Source: Streptomyces sp. NRRL F-2580 (GTDB taxonomy: Bacteria; Actinomycetota; Actinomycetes; Streptomycetales; Streptomycetaceae). Taken from it: a stretch of DNA of 64,000 nt. Below are positions 35,895 through 44,576 of the stretch, piece by piece; position 1 is the stretch's first letter, and every line of letters starts with the position of its first letter. The notes below the pieces were generated by a model. That model was not told the origin of the DNA and ran no database searches. It saw only the letters and a program-made list of their open reading frames with translations. The translations under genes and the position numbers were made by a program. The stretch spans positions 62,001 through 126,000 of the forward strand of contig NZ_JOIR01000014.1 of assembly GCF_000720115.1 (NCBI RefSeq), written 5' to 3'.

Positions 35895-36277
35895 TCAGTG
35901 GACGAGGGTCGCGTCCACGAGGCGGCCGGGCCTCGAGCCAAATGCCGAACACGACGGCCCCCGGCCCGCGTACGGATCTGAAGGGTGTTGCATACGGCTC
36001 AGTACTGGGCATTTCGCCTGCAGCGGCACGGCCGCGTCGCGGACAACCGTCAGGTGCGCGGTCCAGTCCGCGAGCGGTCCCGAAAGGTCGACGTCCGCCT
36101 CGCACCGCGGCCGGCCGCCGACCGTCGCCCAGTCCAGCGGTACTCGGCGGTGCTGCGCCATCCGCACGCGCACACCGCCCGGTACGCCTCCGCGCGCGGG
36201 CGGCGGGCCCGGCCGTCATACGCCGACCAGTGCGTGGCCGGCGGCACGTCAGAACCGCTCCCGACATCGAAATACAA
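35895..36277 (-). pseudogene. Frameshifted small hypothetical gene
   Basis: From ATG 36277 the reverse strand reads MYFDVGSGSDVPPATHWSAY then RAEAYRAVCACGWRSTAEY. Natural sequence then jumps to another frame (LDWATVGGRPRCEADVDLSG, then PLADWTAHLTVV) and dissolves into low complexity near 36000. The Cys-x-Cys-x-W motif and DLSGP...DW pattern fit a known-unknown Streptomyces family of small proteins. At least one frameshift near 36140 makes this copy a pseudogene. Confidence 0.5.
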
Positions 36278-36322
36278 GGGACCCGACTCACCTCGACGCG
36301 AGTGTGCGCCTGAGATCCGCTG

Positions 36323-36763
36323 TCAGCGGCGGCCAGTGGCCAGGATGACGAGGAACTGGCCGCCGCCCGCCTGGATGTCGGCGGTCACCGGCATCCCCGG
36401 TACCAGTCGGGAGAACCGGTCCACCAGCCAATCCGCCGCTTCGTGGGCGTCCTTCCTAGTCGGACAACGGCCCACCATCTCGCGGCCACCCTTGCGCTCC
36501 AGCCTCTCGGCAACGGCGATCAGCGGTGCGGGTTCGACTACGTACAGGCGCTCCGGCCAGGCGATGACCACCTTGACCGCACCCTTGCGGGTGTTGCACC
36601 CGCGGTGCGCGAGCCGCTCGGCCACCTTGGCCTTCCGGTCGGCGGTCCGGCTGTCGACACTGGGCCCCCGCGGGTCGTTCACCGACTCGTCGGGGTCGAC
36701 CGGTTCGTCACACACCCAGCACCGCCAGCCGTCGCGCTCGGCCACATCATCAAGAAGACTCAT
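36323..36763 (-). CDS. HNH-endonuclease-like protein
   Basis: A 146-residue protein. ERDGWRCWVCDEPVDPDES (about 9-27) provides a CxxC zinc knuckle, and RLAHRGCNTRKGAVK (about 50-64) the H..CN part of an HNH (beta-beta-alpha-metal) nuclease. The usual middle His is replaced in VDSRTADR, so activity is uncertain. The C-terminal half (GREMVGRCPTRKDAHEAADW) is a separate small domain. It is a solitary gene beside the IS3 element. Confidence 0.65.
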   Translation of the reverse strand: MSLLDDVAERDGWRCWVCDEPVDPDESVNDPRGPSVDSRTADRKAKVAERLAHRGCNTRKGAVKVVIAWPERLYVVEPAPLIAVAERLERKGGREMVGRCPTRKDAHEAADWLVDRFSRLVPGMPVTADIQAGGGQFLVILATGRR

Positions 36764-36871
36764 TCGAGCAAACTAACCTGCCCGGCCGCCACCCGCGCAC
36801 CAGGGCCCTGGCAAGGCCTCAACACCGGCCGGCCCCCGCCGACGGGCCTTGACCCCGGATCTTGGACACGT

Positions 36872-37770
36872 CTATGCGGCTTGGGCCAGGGTAGTTGCTG
36901 TTGGTTGGAAGTCGTTCTCGTAAGCAATCGGAGACCGCTGGCCGAGGCGGGAGTGCCGGCGGCGGGTGTTGTATCGGGTCAGCCAGCGGAAGGCGTCCAG
37001 TCGCGCTTCACGCTCGTTCGACCAGCCTTTGCGGCCCTTGAGTGTCTCCCTCTTGAAGGCGGCGTTGAAGCTTTCCGCAGCGGCGTTGTCCGCGCTGGAC
37101 CCGATCGCGCCCATGCTCTGCCGGACCCCTGCTGACCTGCAGATTTCAGCGAAGGCCCTACTCGAATATTGGGAACCGTGATCGGTGTGCATCACCGCTG
37201 CGGTCAGGCTCCCGCGGGTCCGCTGGGCTGCCGCGAGGGCGGCGATGACGAGCTCGGTTCGCACGTGATCGGCGATCGCCCATCCGGCCAGCCGGCGTGA
37301 GGCGAGGTCGATGACGGTGGCGAGGTAGAGCGGCTTCGCGCCGCTGACCGGCAGGTATGTGATGTCGCCGCCGTACTTCGTGTTCACCGCGGCCGCGGTG
37401 AAGTCACGGCCGATCAGATCCGGCGCCTTCGGCGCCGCCTGGTCCGCGAGGGTGGTCCGGTGCCGACGCCGCAGACGGACTCCCTCGACTCCAATGGTCC
37501 GCATGATCCTGGCGACGCGCTTGTGGTTGATCCGTTCCCCCTCGTCGCGGAGTTCGGCCGTGATCCTGGGGGCTCCGTAGGTGCCGTCGGAGTCCTGGTG
37601 TCCTTGCGTATCCGGGCCGCGAGCCCAGCCTCGGCGATCTGCCTGGCCGCCCTTGCCGCTGCGGTGCGGCGCCAGTAGTAGAAGCTCGAGCGAGAGATAC
37701 CCGGCATCGAACACAACCGCGTGACGCCGAACCGGCGCTGATGATCTTCAACGAACTGGCAGCGGTTCAC
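36872..37770 (-). pseudogene. IS3 orfB (DDE transposase), frameshifted
   Basis: Translation starts at ATG 37770 (MNRCQFVEDHQRRFGVTRLC). One base is missing near 37605, so AARIRKD is followed by nonsense, while the next frame carries the proper HQDSDGTYGAPRITAELRD and the whole rve/DDE domain: GGDITYLPVSGAKPLYLATV with the first D, VMHTDHGSQYSSRAF with the second, and ADNAAAESFNAAFKRE with the E. All three catalytic residues are intact in the second frame. Confidence 0.8.
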
Positions 37771-38072
37771 CAGCGCGTCTCCCCTGCGAAATACCGGGCC
37801 GCCTTGCGGAGAATGTCGCGCTCTTCCTCCAGCTCGCGGATCCTCTTCCGCACCGCGGCCAGCTCCACCTGAACGGCGTCGCCGTCGGCCTGCGCGGCAG
37901 CCGGCGGCGAGGAGTGGGCGCCGGGCCGTCGCCCGTCGGCGGCCCGGATCCAGTTCCGCAGCGTCTCGGTGTTCACCCCGAGATCACCAGCGACCGACCT
38001 GATCGTCGCTCCTGGCCTCGACCGGTACAACGCGACCGCGTCCGCCTTGAACTCGGCGGGATAGTGCTTCAT
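37767..38072 (-). CDS. IS3 orfA (transposase helix-turn-helix subunit)
   Basis: About 101 residues from ATG 38072: MKHYPAEFKADAVALYRSRP, then a helix-turn-helix (IRSVAGDLGVNTETLRNWIR) and a leucine-zipper region (VELAAVRKRIRELEEERDIL). This is the DNA-binding orfA product of IS3-family elements that pairs with orfB. In-frame upstream starts exist, but homologous proteins begin at MKHYP. The stop overlaps the orfB start. Confidence 0.85.
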   Translation of the reverse strand: MKHYPAEFKADAVALYRSRPGATIRSVAGDLGVNTETLRNWIRAADGRRPGAHSSPPAAAQADGDAVQVELAAVRKRIRELEEERDILRKAARYFAGETRW

Positions 38073-38146
38073 CCCCACGGGGACTCCGTTCTCCTGGACC
38101 ATCAAGATCCAAGTCTCTCCGGCGTCCAAAATCCGGGGTCAAGGCC

Positions 38147-38414
38147 CGCCGTCGGCAAGACCATGACCATCGCCGACGGCGGCTACCCGGGCACCGGACT
38201 CGTCATGCCCCACCGCCGGCGCAAAGGCGAAGACCTGCCCGGCTGGAAGCAGGCCCACAACAAGTCCCACAAGCAAGTCCGAGCCCGCGTCGAGCACACC
38301 TTCGCTCGCATGAAGACCTGGAAGATCCTCCGCGACTGCCGCCTCAAAGGCGACGGCGTCCACCACGCCATGCTCGGCATAGCCCGCCTGCACAACCTCG
38401 CCCTCATCGGATAG
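38147..38414 (+). pseudogene. C-terminal fragment of an IS5-type (DDE_4) transposase
   Basis: In-frame plus-strand sequence TIADGGYPGTGLVMPHRRRK, then VRARVEHTFARMKTWKILRD and LGIARLHNLALIG before a TAG at 38414. It matches the last 85 residues of DDE_4-type IS5 transposases, with the final catalytic Glu in RVEHTFA. Everything upstream is missing; the IS3 element begins within a few bases, so IS3 insertion or an older deletion removed the rest. Confidence 0.7.
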
Positions 38415-38481
38415 CGACCGAACCCGACCACGACCACCCGGCCTCCGGCGACTCAGAGATCATTTACGGGACAAGCCTTAG

Positions 38482-39908
38482 TAGGACTCCGTTAGGTCTT
38501 CCGGTTCAGGCTGCTCGTGGGCGGGCATGTCGGATGTGTGGATACACGCGAAGTGGACGGTGTTCGGGCTGAGTTGGCGTTGTTTGTGGCTGACGTCTTT
38601 GTCGCTCTGAGGCGCAAGGACCAGCGGGTCAAGAGCGACTGTTACCTGCGTGGCCTGATGCTGGACGGCCGCCGCAAGTCGATCCAGGCCATGGCCGGTC
38701 GGCTGCCGGACGGCAACGAGCAGAACCTGCAGCAGTTCGTGAACCAGTCCACCTGGGATCCGGTGCCGGTGCAGCGTCGGATCTGTGAACGCATGCTGCC
38801 GCTCATCGCTCCGACGGCCTGGGTGATCGACGACGTGTCGCTGCCCAAAAACGGAAGAATGTCGGTCGGGGTGGCTCCGCAGTACTGCGGAGCCCTGGGC
38901 AAACGCGCCAACTGCCAAGTCGCGGTCAGCGTCCATGCCGCGACCGACACCGCCTCCTGCCCACTGCAGTGGAGGCTGTTCCTGCCTCGGTCATGGGAAG
39001 CGGACGACGACCGCAGGACGTCCACCCGCGTTCCGTCCGAGGTCACGCACCGCGAGAAATGGCGGCTGGCCCTGGACATGCTCGACACGCTGGCCGAGTG
39101 GGACATGAGGCCCCCGGTCGTGGTGGCGGACGCCGCCTACGGCACCAACGCACACTTCCGGGCCGCGCTCACCGACCGCGGAATCCACTACGTCTTGTCT
39201 GTCCGAGCGGACGTGAGTGCCCATCCGCTCGACGCGGAGCCCGAAGCACCGCCCCGCAACGGGCCGGTCGGCTGCTGGCCCCCTCGCTACCGATACCCCG
39301 CACCGTCGGTGGCGACCCTGGCCGCCGGTCTCGGGCCGAAGGCATTCACCACCGTCACTTGGCGGCAGGGCACCCGAGGCCGGCTGAAGTCCCGCTTCGC
39401 CGCCATGCGCGTCCGGCCCGCCGGCAAGGCCGTTGAGCGTCCGATCAAAGCCGCTGCTTCCTCCGGTCAAGGCTGGTGGGACGGGGTCCTGCCCGACTGC
39501 TGGCTGCTGGTCGAATGGCCGGAGCACGCGGAAGCCCCCAGCGACTACTGGCTCTCCAGCCTCTCGGCCGACACCCCGATCACCGAGCTGGTCCGTTTGG
39601 CCAAGGTCCGCTGGCGCATCGAGCACGACTATCGAGAACTCAAGCACGGCCTGGGCCTGGACCACTTCGAGGGACGGTCCTGGCCAGGATGGCACCACCA
39701 CGTCACCCTCGTCACCGCCGCCCAGGCCTTCCTCACCGAACAACGACTGACCCCAAAAGTCCCAGGACCGGCCTCACTCTCTACCAGACCCTCGACACCC
39801 TCCAAGACATCTTGAGGTGCTGGACCGGTATCTGCACCGCCTGCCACCGGCCCCTCCCCAAAAGACCACACACCACCCCAAGATCAAGAACGACCTAACG
39901 GAGTCCTA
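38482..39908 (+). mobile_element. IS701-family insertion sequence
   Basis: Perfect inverted ends TAGGACTCCGTTAGGTC (38482-38498, and read inward from 39908) are flanked on both sides by TTAG (38478-38481, 39909-39912). A 4-bp YTAR target duplication is typical of IS701. The 1427-bp element holds one plus-strand transposase gene. Confidence 0.88.
38517..39898 (+). pseudogene. IS701-family transposase with frameshifted C-terminus
   Basis: The protein carries DDE residues in WVIDDVSLPKNG, VVVADAAYG and WRIEHDYRELKHGLGL. Near 39760 the frame changes: the continuous frame ends early with a Ser/Thr/Pro tail, whereas the next frame gives the natural ending LYQTLDTLQDILRCWTGI then ...TTPRSRTT and stops at 39898, right beside the inverted repeat. 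One base has been gained or lost. The catalytic core is complete, so residual activity cannot be ruled out. Start is the GTG at 38517; no clear ribosome site. Confidence 0.75.
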
Positions 39909-39912
39909 TTAG

Positions 39913-40562
39913 GCAGCCCATTGCAGCAGCTTGGTCACCCCATGACAGCCATGATCAGAAGCCCAACAGGGCACAGACAGAAACAACAGTCTCGACCCGG
40001 CTGACGCCCACCCGCTGCCACCAGCCCACCCCTTCACAGCGACGCCATCGACCTCCTCCGCCGTGTACTCCACAACCCCTCGGAGGCCATCGCCGAGCCC
40101 GTCGACGGCGACGGCCCACCGCTTCGTGCAGCGCCCGTCCGCTGACGTTGCCGTCAACTACTGCTGTCAGACCCGCCCAGCAAGCCCGAGAAGCCCCACC
40201 GGGGCTATGTCCGGTGGGACTTCCCGGCGTCGTCCAAATCTCTCGACGCGCACCCAGGAAATCGTACGAGATCTACGGAAAGTCCGGCAGTTGCTGCTGG
40301 TGGACCGAGGAGATAGCACTCTCCTGAATCTCAATTCTCCCGGCCCTTACTTGAGCCAGGAGCCATTCCCTCAGTTCGCCGTACTCGACTATTGACGGAA
40401 TATCGACAGCCAGAAGATTCCCGAAAGCGTTCGCCAATTCCCAACGACATCCAGCACCCTGAAGCCCCCGACGTCGGCGCCCAGACGGTTCGCCGCGGAG
40501 TTCGCCGTGTTGTGATGGCTCGTCGGCTGACCGGCGCCTCCACCCCGTCCTGGCACGGCGCA
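39913..40562. other. Region without an intact gene; one decayed coding fragment
   Basis: About 650 bases between the IS701 element and a truncated gene. On the reverse strand about 40460-40273 reads as a natural C-terminus (LANAFGNLLAVDIPSIVEYG, then ELREWLLAQVRAGRIEIQES) ending at a stop. It loosely recalls DUF4265-like small proteins but has no start. The rest shows nothing. Confidence 0.4.
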
Positions 40563-40811
40563 TGAGCGGCGACCCGCAGCAGACCCTCGGTGCCCTGCTG
40601 GCACGTCTGGAGGTCCGCGAGCGGCAGATTGCTGTGGAAGCGGAGGCTGCGCACGAGCAGATCGCGCAGCTGACCGCGCTGCTGGACGGACTCGCCCAGG
40701 CCGCCGAGCACATCACGATCACCCGCAAGACGCTCCTGGAGCTGCCCGACGAAACGGCTCCGGCACCGGCCACACCGACTCCGGCCCTGCCGGACGGCCC
40801 CGCGTACATCG
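40563..40811 (+). pseudogene. 3'-truncated winged-helix family protein
   Basis: Starts with a proper ATG (MSGDPQQTLGALLARLEVRE), a coiled-coil helix, then HITITRKTLLELPDE. It is the same family as the fragment at 9743-10081 but keeps the N-terminal part. Natural sequence ends at ...PDGPAY near 40810, after which the frame runs antisense through a glyoxalase-like remnant. The C-terminal winged helix is lost. Confidence 0.6.
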
Positions 40812-40814
40812 GCG

Positions 40815-41115
40815 AGCCGGGCCGCCCGGCCGTACGGGTCTCCTCCGGGCCGTCGAGGACCTGCCCGCCCAGCCCGACGGCCTGGCGTACGGTCAGGTCG
40901 GCGGCGGTGACGGCGAAGTGCACCTGCCAGTGCGGCCACCCCGGTGCCGTGCCGCCGCACTCGTGGACGCGCTGTGACACCTCGTCGGCGCTGTCCACGG
41001 CGAAGTAGGTGGTCCACCCGGCGGCGGGGTGCTGCCGATACCGGCGACCTTGGCGTCGCCCAGGGTGGCGCGCACGTAGGCGCCCAGCCGCGCCGGCCTG
41101 AGGTGTACTCGTCGA
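40815..41115 (-). pseudogene. Glyoxalase (VOC) family fragment, frameshifted
   Basis: The reverse strand yields ARLGAYVRATLGDAKVAGIG in one frame and TTYFAVDSADEVSQRVHECG then GGQVLDGPEETRTAGR in another, together matching the first VOC module of a tandem glyoxalase-like protein. A frameshift or small deletion lies at about 41035, and both ends are cut. Non-functional. Confidence 0.55.
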
Positions 41116-41457
41116 TCGGCCGGGAGTCCCCACAGTCACACGATCAGGCGACACGCAAACGGACATCAAGTCACATATCGCCCTCTCACGACTCGACCTC
41201 GGCTGTTTCCACCCGTCAGTAGCGCAGCCTCCTGGCCGACAGGGGAACCCACCAGGTCTCCACCCTCGACCGCGACGCCCGCCTGAGGCTGCGGCAGCCA
41301 GTCCCGGACTGCCACACCGGCTCAAGGGCCTCTCGTCGGCGTGGCCCTCGCGGGTGCCCTCTCCCCTTCGAATCAACGTCTCGCGGGAACGCAACACGAT
41401 GGCCTTCCCCCGTTGGGGTACCGGTAAGAACCGTGTCACCAGCCGCCAACGGCGTGA
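41116..41457. other. No gene seen
   Basis: About 340 bases between two gene remnants with no recognisable protein, RNA or repeat. Confidence 0.35.
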
Positions 41458-41826
41458 TCAGTCCATGGGCTGGGCAGGCTGCGATTCCCCGACCCGGACG
41501 AGGCAGCGGGCCGCGCCGTCGAGCGCTCGTGCCTCTTCCAGCGGACTCTGAACTCGACGTGCCAGCTCCAGCGCTCGCCGGCACGAGGCCAGTGCCACCT
41601 GCGGTCCGGCAGACGCGGCCAGTCCCGCACCCATGCTGTTCAGTACCTCGGCCTGCCCGAGCCGGTCGCCGACGTCCTCGTAGAGCGCCAAGGCCCGCAG
41701 CTGGAACCCGGCGGCCTGCCCATACTCCGAAATCAACAGCCACACGCCGCCCAGCGTGATCCGGCTACCCGACCACAGCACGCGGTCCGAGACCCGATGC
41801 GGAAGCGACGCCGGAGTGGACGGCAA
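41458..41826 (-). pseudogene. TPR-domain fragment of a large regulator
   Basis: The reverse strand gives AAGFQLRALALYEDVGDRLG, EVLNSMGAGLAASAGPQVAL and SCRRALELARRVQSPLEEAR. These are TPR repeats in the style of SARP/AfsR- or LuxR-type ATPase regulators (helix pairs with A-L-Y and G pattern). There is no DNA-binding or NTPase part, and both ends run into low complexity. A decayed piece of such a regulator. Confidence 0.5.
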
Positions 41827-41946
41827 CCCTCCAGCGCGCCCGCCTAAATGCGCTCACCCACACTCTCTCACCCCCCGGTGACCACCCGCGGTGACTACCG
41901 GCCGTCAGGCGCTGCTTGACCTTGCCGCTGGCGGCAGGGTTGCACG

Positions 41947-42714
41947 ATGACCGGCATGAACAGCACCGCACCGCAGAGCAACAGGGTCGTCGCCGTCACC
42001 GGAGCCGGCACCGGGATCGGGCGGGCCACCGCCCGCGCATTCGCCGCTGAGGGCGCCCACGTGGTCGCGATCGGCCGGCGGGCCGAGAACCTCAAGGAGA
42101 CCGCGGCCGGGGACGACCGGATCACGCCGCTGGCCGCCGACATCACCGCCGAGGGCGAGCCGGATCGGATCATCCGGGCCGTGCTGGAGACACACGGCCG
42201 GCTGGACGTGCTGGTCAACAACGCAGGCATCGTGCGCAGCGGCGCCCTCGGCACGCTGACGCCGGAGGCGATCACGGTTCAGCTTGCCACCAACCTCGTC
42301 GCCCCCATCCTGCTGGCCCAGGTTGCACTGCCACTCCTGGAGGAGTCGGGCGGGGTGATCGTCAATGTCAGTACGTCGGTGGGGCAGCGGGCCTGGCCCG
42401 GCAGCTCGGTCTATGCGGCTACCAAGTCCGCTCTGGAGCTGCTGACCCGCAGCTGGGCGGTCGAGCTGGCACCCGCCGGGATCCGGGTGGTGGCGGTCGC
42501 GCCCGGCGCGATCGACACCCCCATCGGCGAGCACCAGGGCTTGACGCCGGAGCGGATGGCAGCGGTGCGGGAGTGGCAACTGGCGCACACTCCCTTGGCC
42601 CGGATCGGCCGCCCCGAGGAGGTGGCCTGGGCAGTGACCCAACTTGCCGCACCGGCCGCGTCGTTCGTCACCGGGGTGGTACTCCCGGTCGACGGCGGAG
42701 CGGTCGTGGCGTGA
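41947..42714 (+). CDS. Short-chain dehydrogenase/reductase (SDR)
   Basis: A 255-residue classical SDR. The cofactor motif is TGAGTGIGRATARAFAAEG (about 19-37; NADP/NAD Rossmann), followed by NNAG (about 92-95), catalytic Ser in VNVSTSVGQ, and YAATK (Tyr and Lys, about 158-162). GPEEVAWAV-like and PVDGGAVVA complete the fold. It probably reduces a small carbonyl compound. The next gene, a MerR regulator 26 bases downstream, is likely co-transcribed and may control it. The substrate is not deducible. Confidence 0.9.
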   Translation: MTGMNSTAPQSNRVVAVTGAGTGIGRATARAFAAEGAHVVAIGRRAENLKETAAGDDRITPLAADITAEGEPDRIIRAVLETHGRLDVLVNNAGIVRSGALGTLTPEAITVQLATNLVAPILLAQVALPLLEESGGVIVNVSTSVGQRAWPGSSVYAATKSALELLTRSWAVELAPAGIRVVAVAPGAIDTPIGEHQGLTPERMAAVREWQLAHTPLARIGRPEEVAWAVTQLAAPAASFVTGVVLPVDGGAVVA

Positions 42715-42740
42715 TAGGAAGGGCCCGGGAGGTGGGACGG

Positions 42741-43112
42741 GTGCGGATCGGTGAGCTGGCCAGGGTGACCGGGACAACCGCCCGTGCGGTGCGGCACTAC
42801 GAGCAGGCCGGGCTGATCTCCTCGCAGCGGGCTTCCAACGGCTACCGCATCTACGACGAAGGGGCGTTGGTGCGGGTTCGCAATATCCGCTACCTGCTGG
42901 CCGCCGGGCTCACCCTGGACGACGTGCGGGTGTTCCTCCCGTGCCTGGACGGCGATGTGGCCGCCGCACCGCCCTCGGACAAGGGCTTGCGGGTCGCGTT
43001 GGAACGGCTGGCGGTCCTCAACGAACGGATCGCTGCTCAGACCGAGGCCCGCGACCGGTTGGAAGCCGCGTTTCGACAGGCAACCGATGGCCGGATCCAC
43101 CCAGCGGCCTGA
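42741..43112 (+). CDS. MerR-family transcriptional regulator
   Basis: A 123-residue protein from GTG 42741 (GGAGG eight bases upstream). The N-terminal winged HTH, RIGELARVTGTTARAVRHYE, with QAGLISSQRASNGYRIYDE, is the family signature. A C-terminal dimerisation helix (ERLAVLNERIAAQTEARDRL) lacks the cysteines of metal sensors, so it is probably a small-molecule sensor. It shares a transcript with the SDR gene. Confidence 0.9.
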   Translation: MRIGELARVTGTTARAVRHYEQAGLISSQRASNGYRIYDEGALVRVRNIRYLLAAGLTLDDVRVFLPCLDGDVAAAPPSDKGLRVALERLAVLNERIAAQTEARDRLEAAFRQATDGRIHPAA

Positions 43113-43480
43113 ACGGCCGCCTCGCCGCAGAAGCCGGGGCAACCCGGAGTCGCCGGGTCCGGCGCGGAGCCTCGTCAGCGGTTGGTCAAGTCCGCGGCCT
43201 CAGTGTGCCGGGACGACCACTGCGCATCCGCCCCGGTGACAACGACGGCCCTGCGGCCGGGCGGTCGCGTCCTGGTGTCCATGTGCTGTCGCCCCTGGGA
43301 ACGTCCGGGGACACGCGGTGGAGCCGGAGCCGGACGCGGCCCGCACCAGCACGGGGTCAGCGAGCAGTGGATGCGGGCCCGGGAGACGCGGTCGGCGGCC
43401 CTGATGGAGGGGGATCCTTCCAAGCGGGGTGGTCCCCAACTGGTCCCCACTGGTTCCCGGCCGGTCCCCAAAAATGATCA
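43113..43480. repeat. Intergenic stretch with helically phased GGTCCCCA repeats near the tRNA 3' end
   Basis: About 370 bases without a gene. At 43431, 43442, 43452 (variant GGTTCCCG) and 43463 the octamer GGTCCCCA recurs every 10-11 bases, i.e. on one face of the helix. It lies 60 bases beyond the 3' end of tRNA-Pro, a favourite integration site. Such GTCCCC repeats could be leftover integrase/excisionase arm sites, but no integrase gene remains. Confidence 0.45.
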
Positions 43481-43514
43481 AGGGGCCGTTTCAGATTGCT
43501 CTGAAACGGCCCCT
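43481..43514 (-). terminator. Rho-independent terminator of tRNA-Pro
   Basis: A perfect 15-bp inverted repeat (AGGGGCCGTTTCAGA / TCTGAAACGGCCCCT) with a 4-base loop. In the direction of the tRNA gene (minus strand) it is followed by TGATCATTTTTG, a T-run. Confidence 0.85.
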
Positions 43515-43533
43515 GATCTGCGACTCTTTCGAG

Positions 43534-43607
<74 letters not shown>

Positions 43608-43714
43608 ATGTGCCCGCGACCTGGGGTTTCCCCTGCTCGGTGGCACATGCAGAACATTACCCCACGCTGAGGGGTGTGCATGCACGGGTGACTCCCGGAG
43701 GGGAGGATGGGGAG

Positions 43715-44200
43715 GTGAACGCACGGGATCGGGATGTCGAAGGACGGGCGCGCAGTGCGCGGCCCCGGGATGGGCTGGGGCGGCCGTTGCCGTACGGGAA
43801 GGCCGGGGTGGAGCGGCAACCCGAGGGGGTGGTGCGCTCGCCCGGGGAGACCGTGCGGGAGGCGCAGCGGCTGCTGGATTCGGGCATGCCGTTCCACGCG
43901 CACGAGGTGTTCGAGGACGCCTGGAAGTCGGGGCCCGACGGTGCCGCCCCGCTCTGGCGGGGGCTGGCGCAGCTGGCGGTCGGGCTGACGCACGCCGCGC
44001 GCGGGAACGCGGTCGGCGGGGCGCGGCTGCTGCGGCGCGGCGCCGCCGGGATCGAGGGGCTGGCCGGAGGGCCGTACGGGATCGACGTGCCGGGGCTGGT
44101 GCGGTGGGCGCGGGAGCTGGCCGGGCGGGTGGAGGGCGGCGGGGCGGCGGTCGATCCCGTACGGGAGGCGCCGCGGCTAGCCGGCGGCGGGCTGGAGTAG
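43715..44200 (+). CDS. DUF309 family protein
   Basis: A 161-residue protein from GTG 43715 (GGAGG and GGGGAG upstream). The DUF309 core is clear: PFHAHEVFEDAWKSGPDGAA, PLWRGLAQLAVGLTHAARGN and GARLLRRGAAGIEG. The conserved H-x-x-E-x-x-W and G-x-x-Q-x-A motifs are present. The family is widespread, all-helical and of unknown function. Its last 24 bases overlap the convergent VOC gene. Confidence 0.85.
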   Translation: MNARDRDVEGRARSARPRDGLGRPLPYGKAGVERQPEGVVRSPGETVREAQRLLDSGMPFHAHEVFEDAWKSGPDGAAPLWRGLAQLAVGLTHAARGNAVGGARLLRRGAAGIEGLAGGPYGIDVPGLVRWARELAGRVEGGGAAVDPVREAPRLAGGGLE

Positions 44201-44572
44201 GTCCCAGCGGTTGCCGTACAGGTCCTCGAAGACGGCGACGGAGCCGTACGACTCGTGGCGCGGCTCCTCCAGGAAGCGGACGCCCTCGGCGGTCATCCGG
44301 GCGTGGTCGCGCGCGAAGTCGTCGGTGTAGAGGAAGAAGCCGACGCGGCCACCGGTCTGGTCGCCGACCCGGGAGCGCTGGGACTCGTCCTTGGCGCGGG
44401 CCAGCAGCAGGGCGCTTTCGGTGGCGCCGGGCGGGCGGACCACGACCCAGCGGGAGCCGTCCGGGCGCGCGGTGTCCTCGGCGAGGTCGAAGCCGAGGGC
44501 GCGGGTGTAGAAGTCGATGGCCTCGTCGTAGTCGTTGACGACCAGGGCGGTGAGGGCGATGTGGGAGGGCAT
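44177..44572 (-). CDS. VOC/glyoxalase-fold protein
   Basis: A 131-residue single-domain VOC protein: ALTALVVNDYDEAIDFYTRA, LGFDLAEDT, GGRVGFFLYTDDF and DLYGNRWDLLQP. It has the paired beta-alpha-beta-beta-beta modules, with the metal-ligand position near the N-terminus occupied by Ala/Thr rather than His, so it may not be a metal-dependent lyase. Perhaps a binding or resistance protein. It lies 5 bases downstream of lutC on the same strand and may be co-transcribed. Confidence 0.85.
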   Translation of the reverse strand: MPSHIALTALVVNDYDEAIDFYTRALGFDLAEDTARPDGSRWVVVRPPGATESALLLARAKDESQRSRVGDQTGGRVGFFLYTDDFARDHARMTAEGVRFLEEPRHESYGSVAVFEDLYGNRWDLLQPAAG

Positions 44573-44576
44573 GACC

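Larger units (their letters stand above)
36849..38142 (-). mobile_element. IS3-family (IS407-like) insertion sequence
   Basis: Inverted ends TTGACCCCGGATCTTGGACAC (at 36849, first 20 matching closely) and TTGACCCCGGATTTTGGAC read inward from 38142. The same four bases GGCC flank both sides (36845-36848 and 38143-38146), as expected for the IS407 group. Two minus-strand genes, orfA and orfB, lie inside. Length is 1294 bp. The orfB gene is frameshifted, so this copy is probably inactive. It inserted next to another transposase remnant (38147-38414). Confidence 0.85.

Noticed and set aside
43431..43470. GGTCCCCA repeats as a CRISPR array
   Set aside because: Units are 8 bases with 2-3 base gaps and no spacers; no cas genes anywhere in the window.
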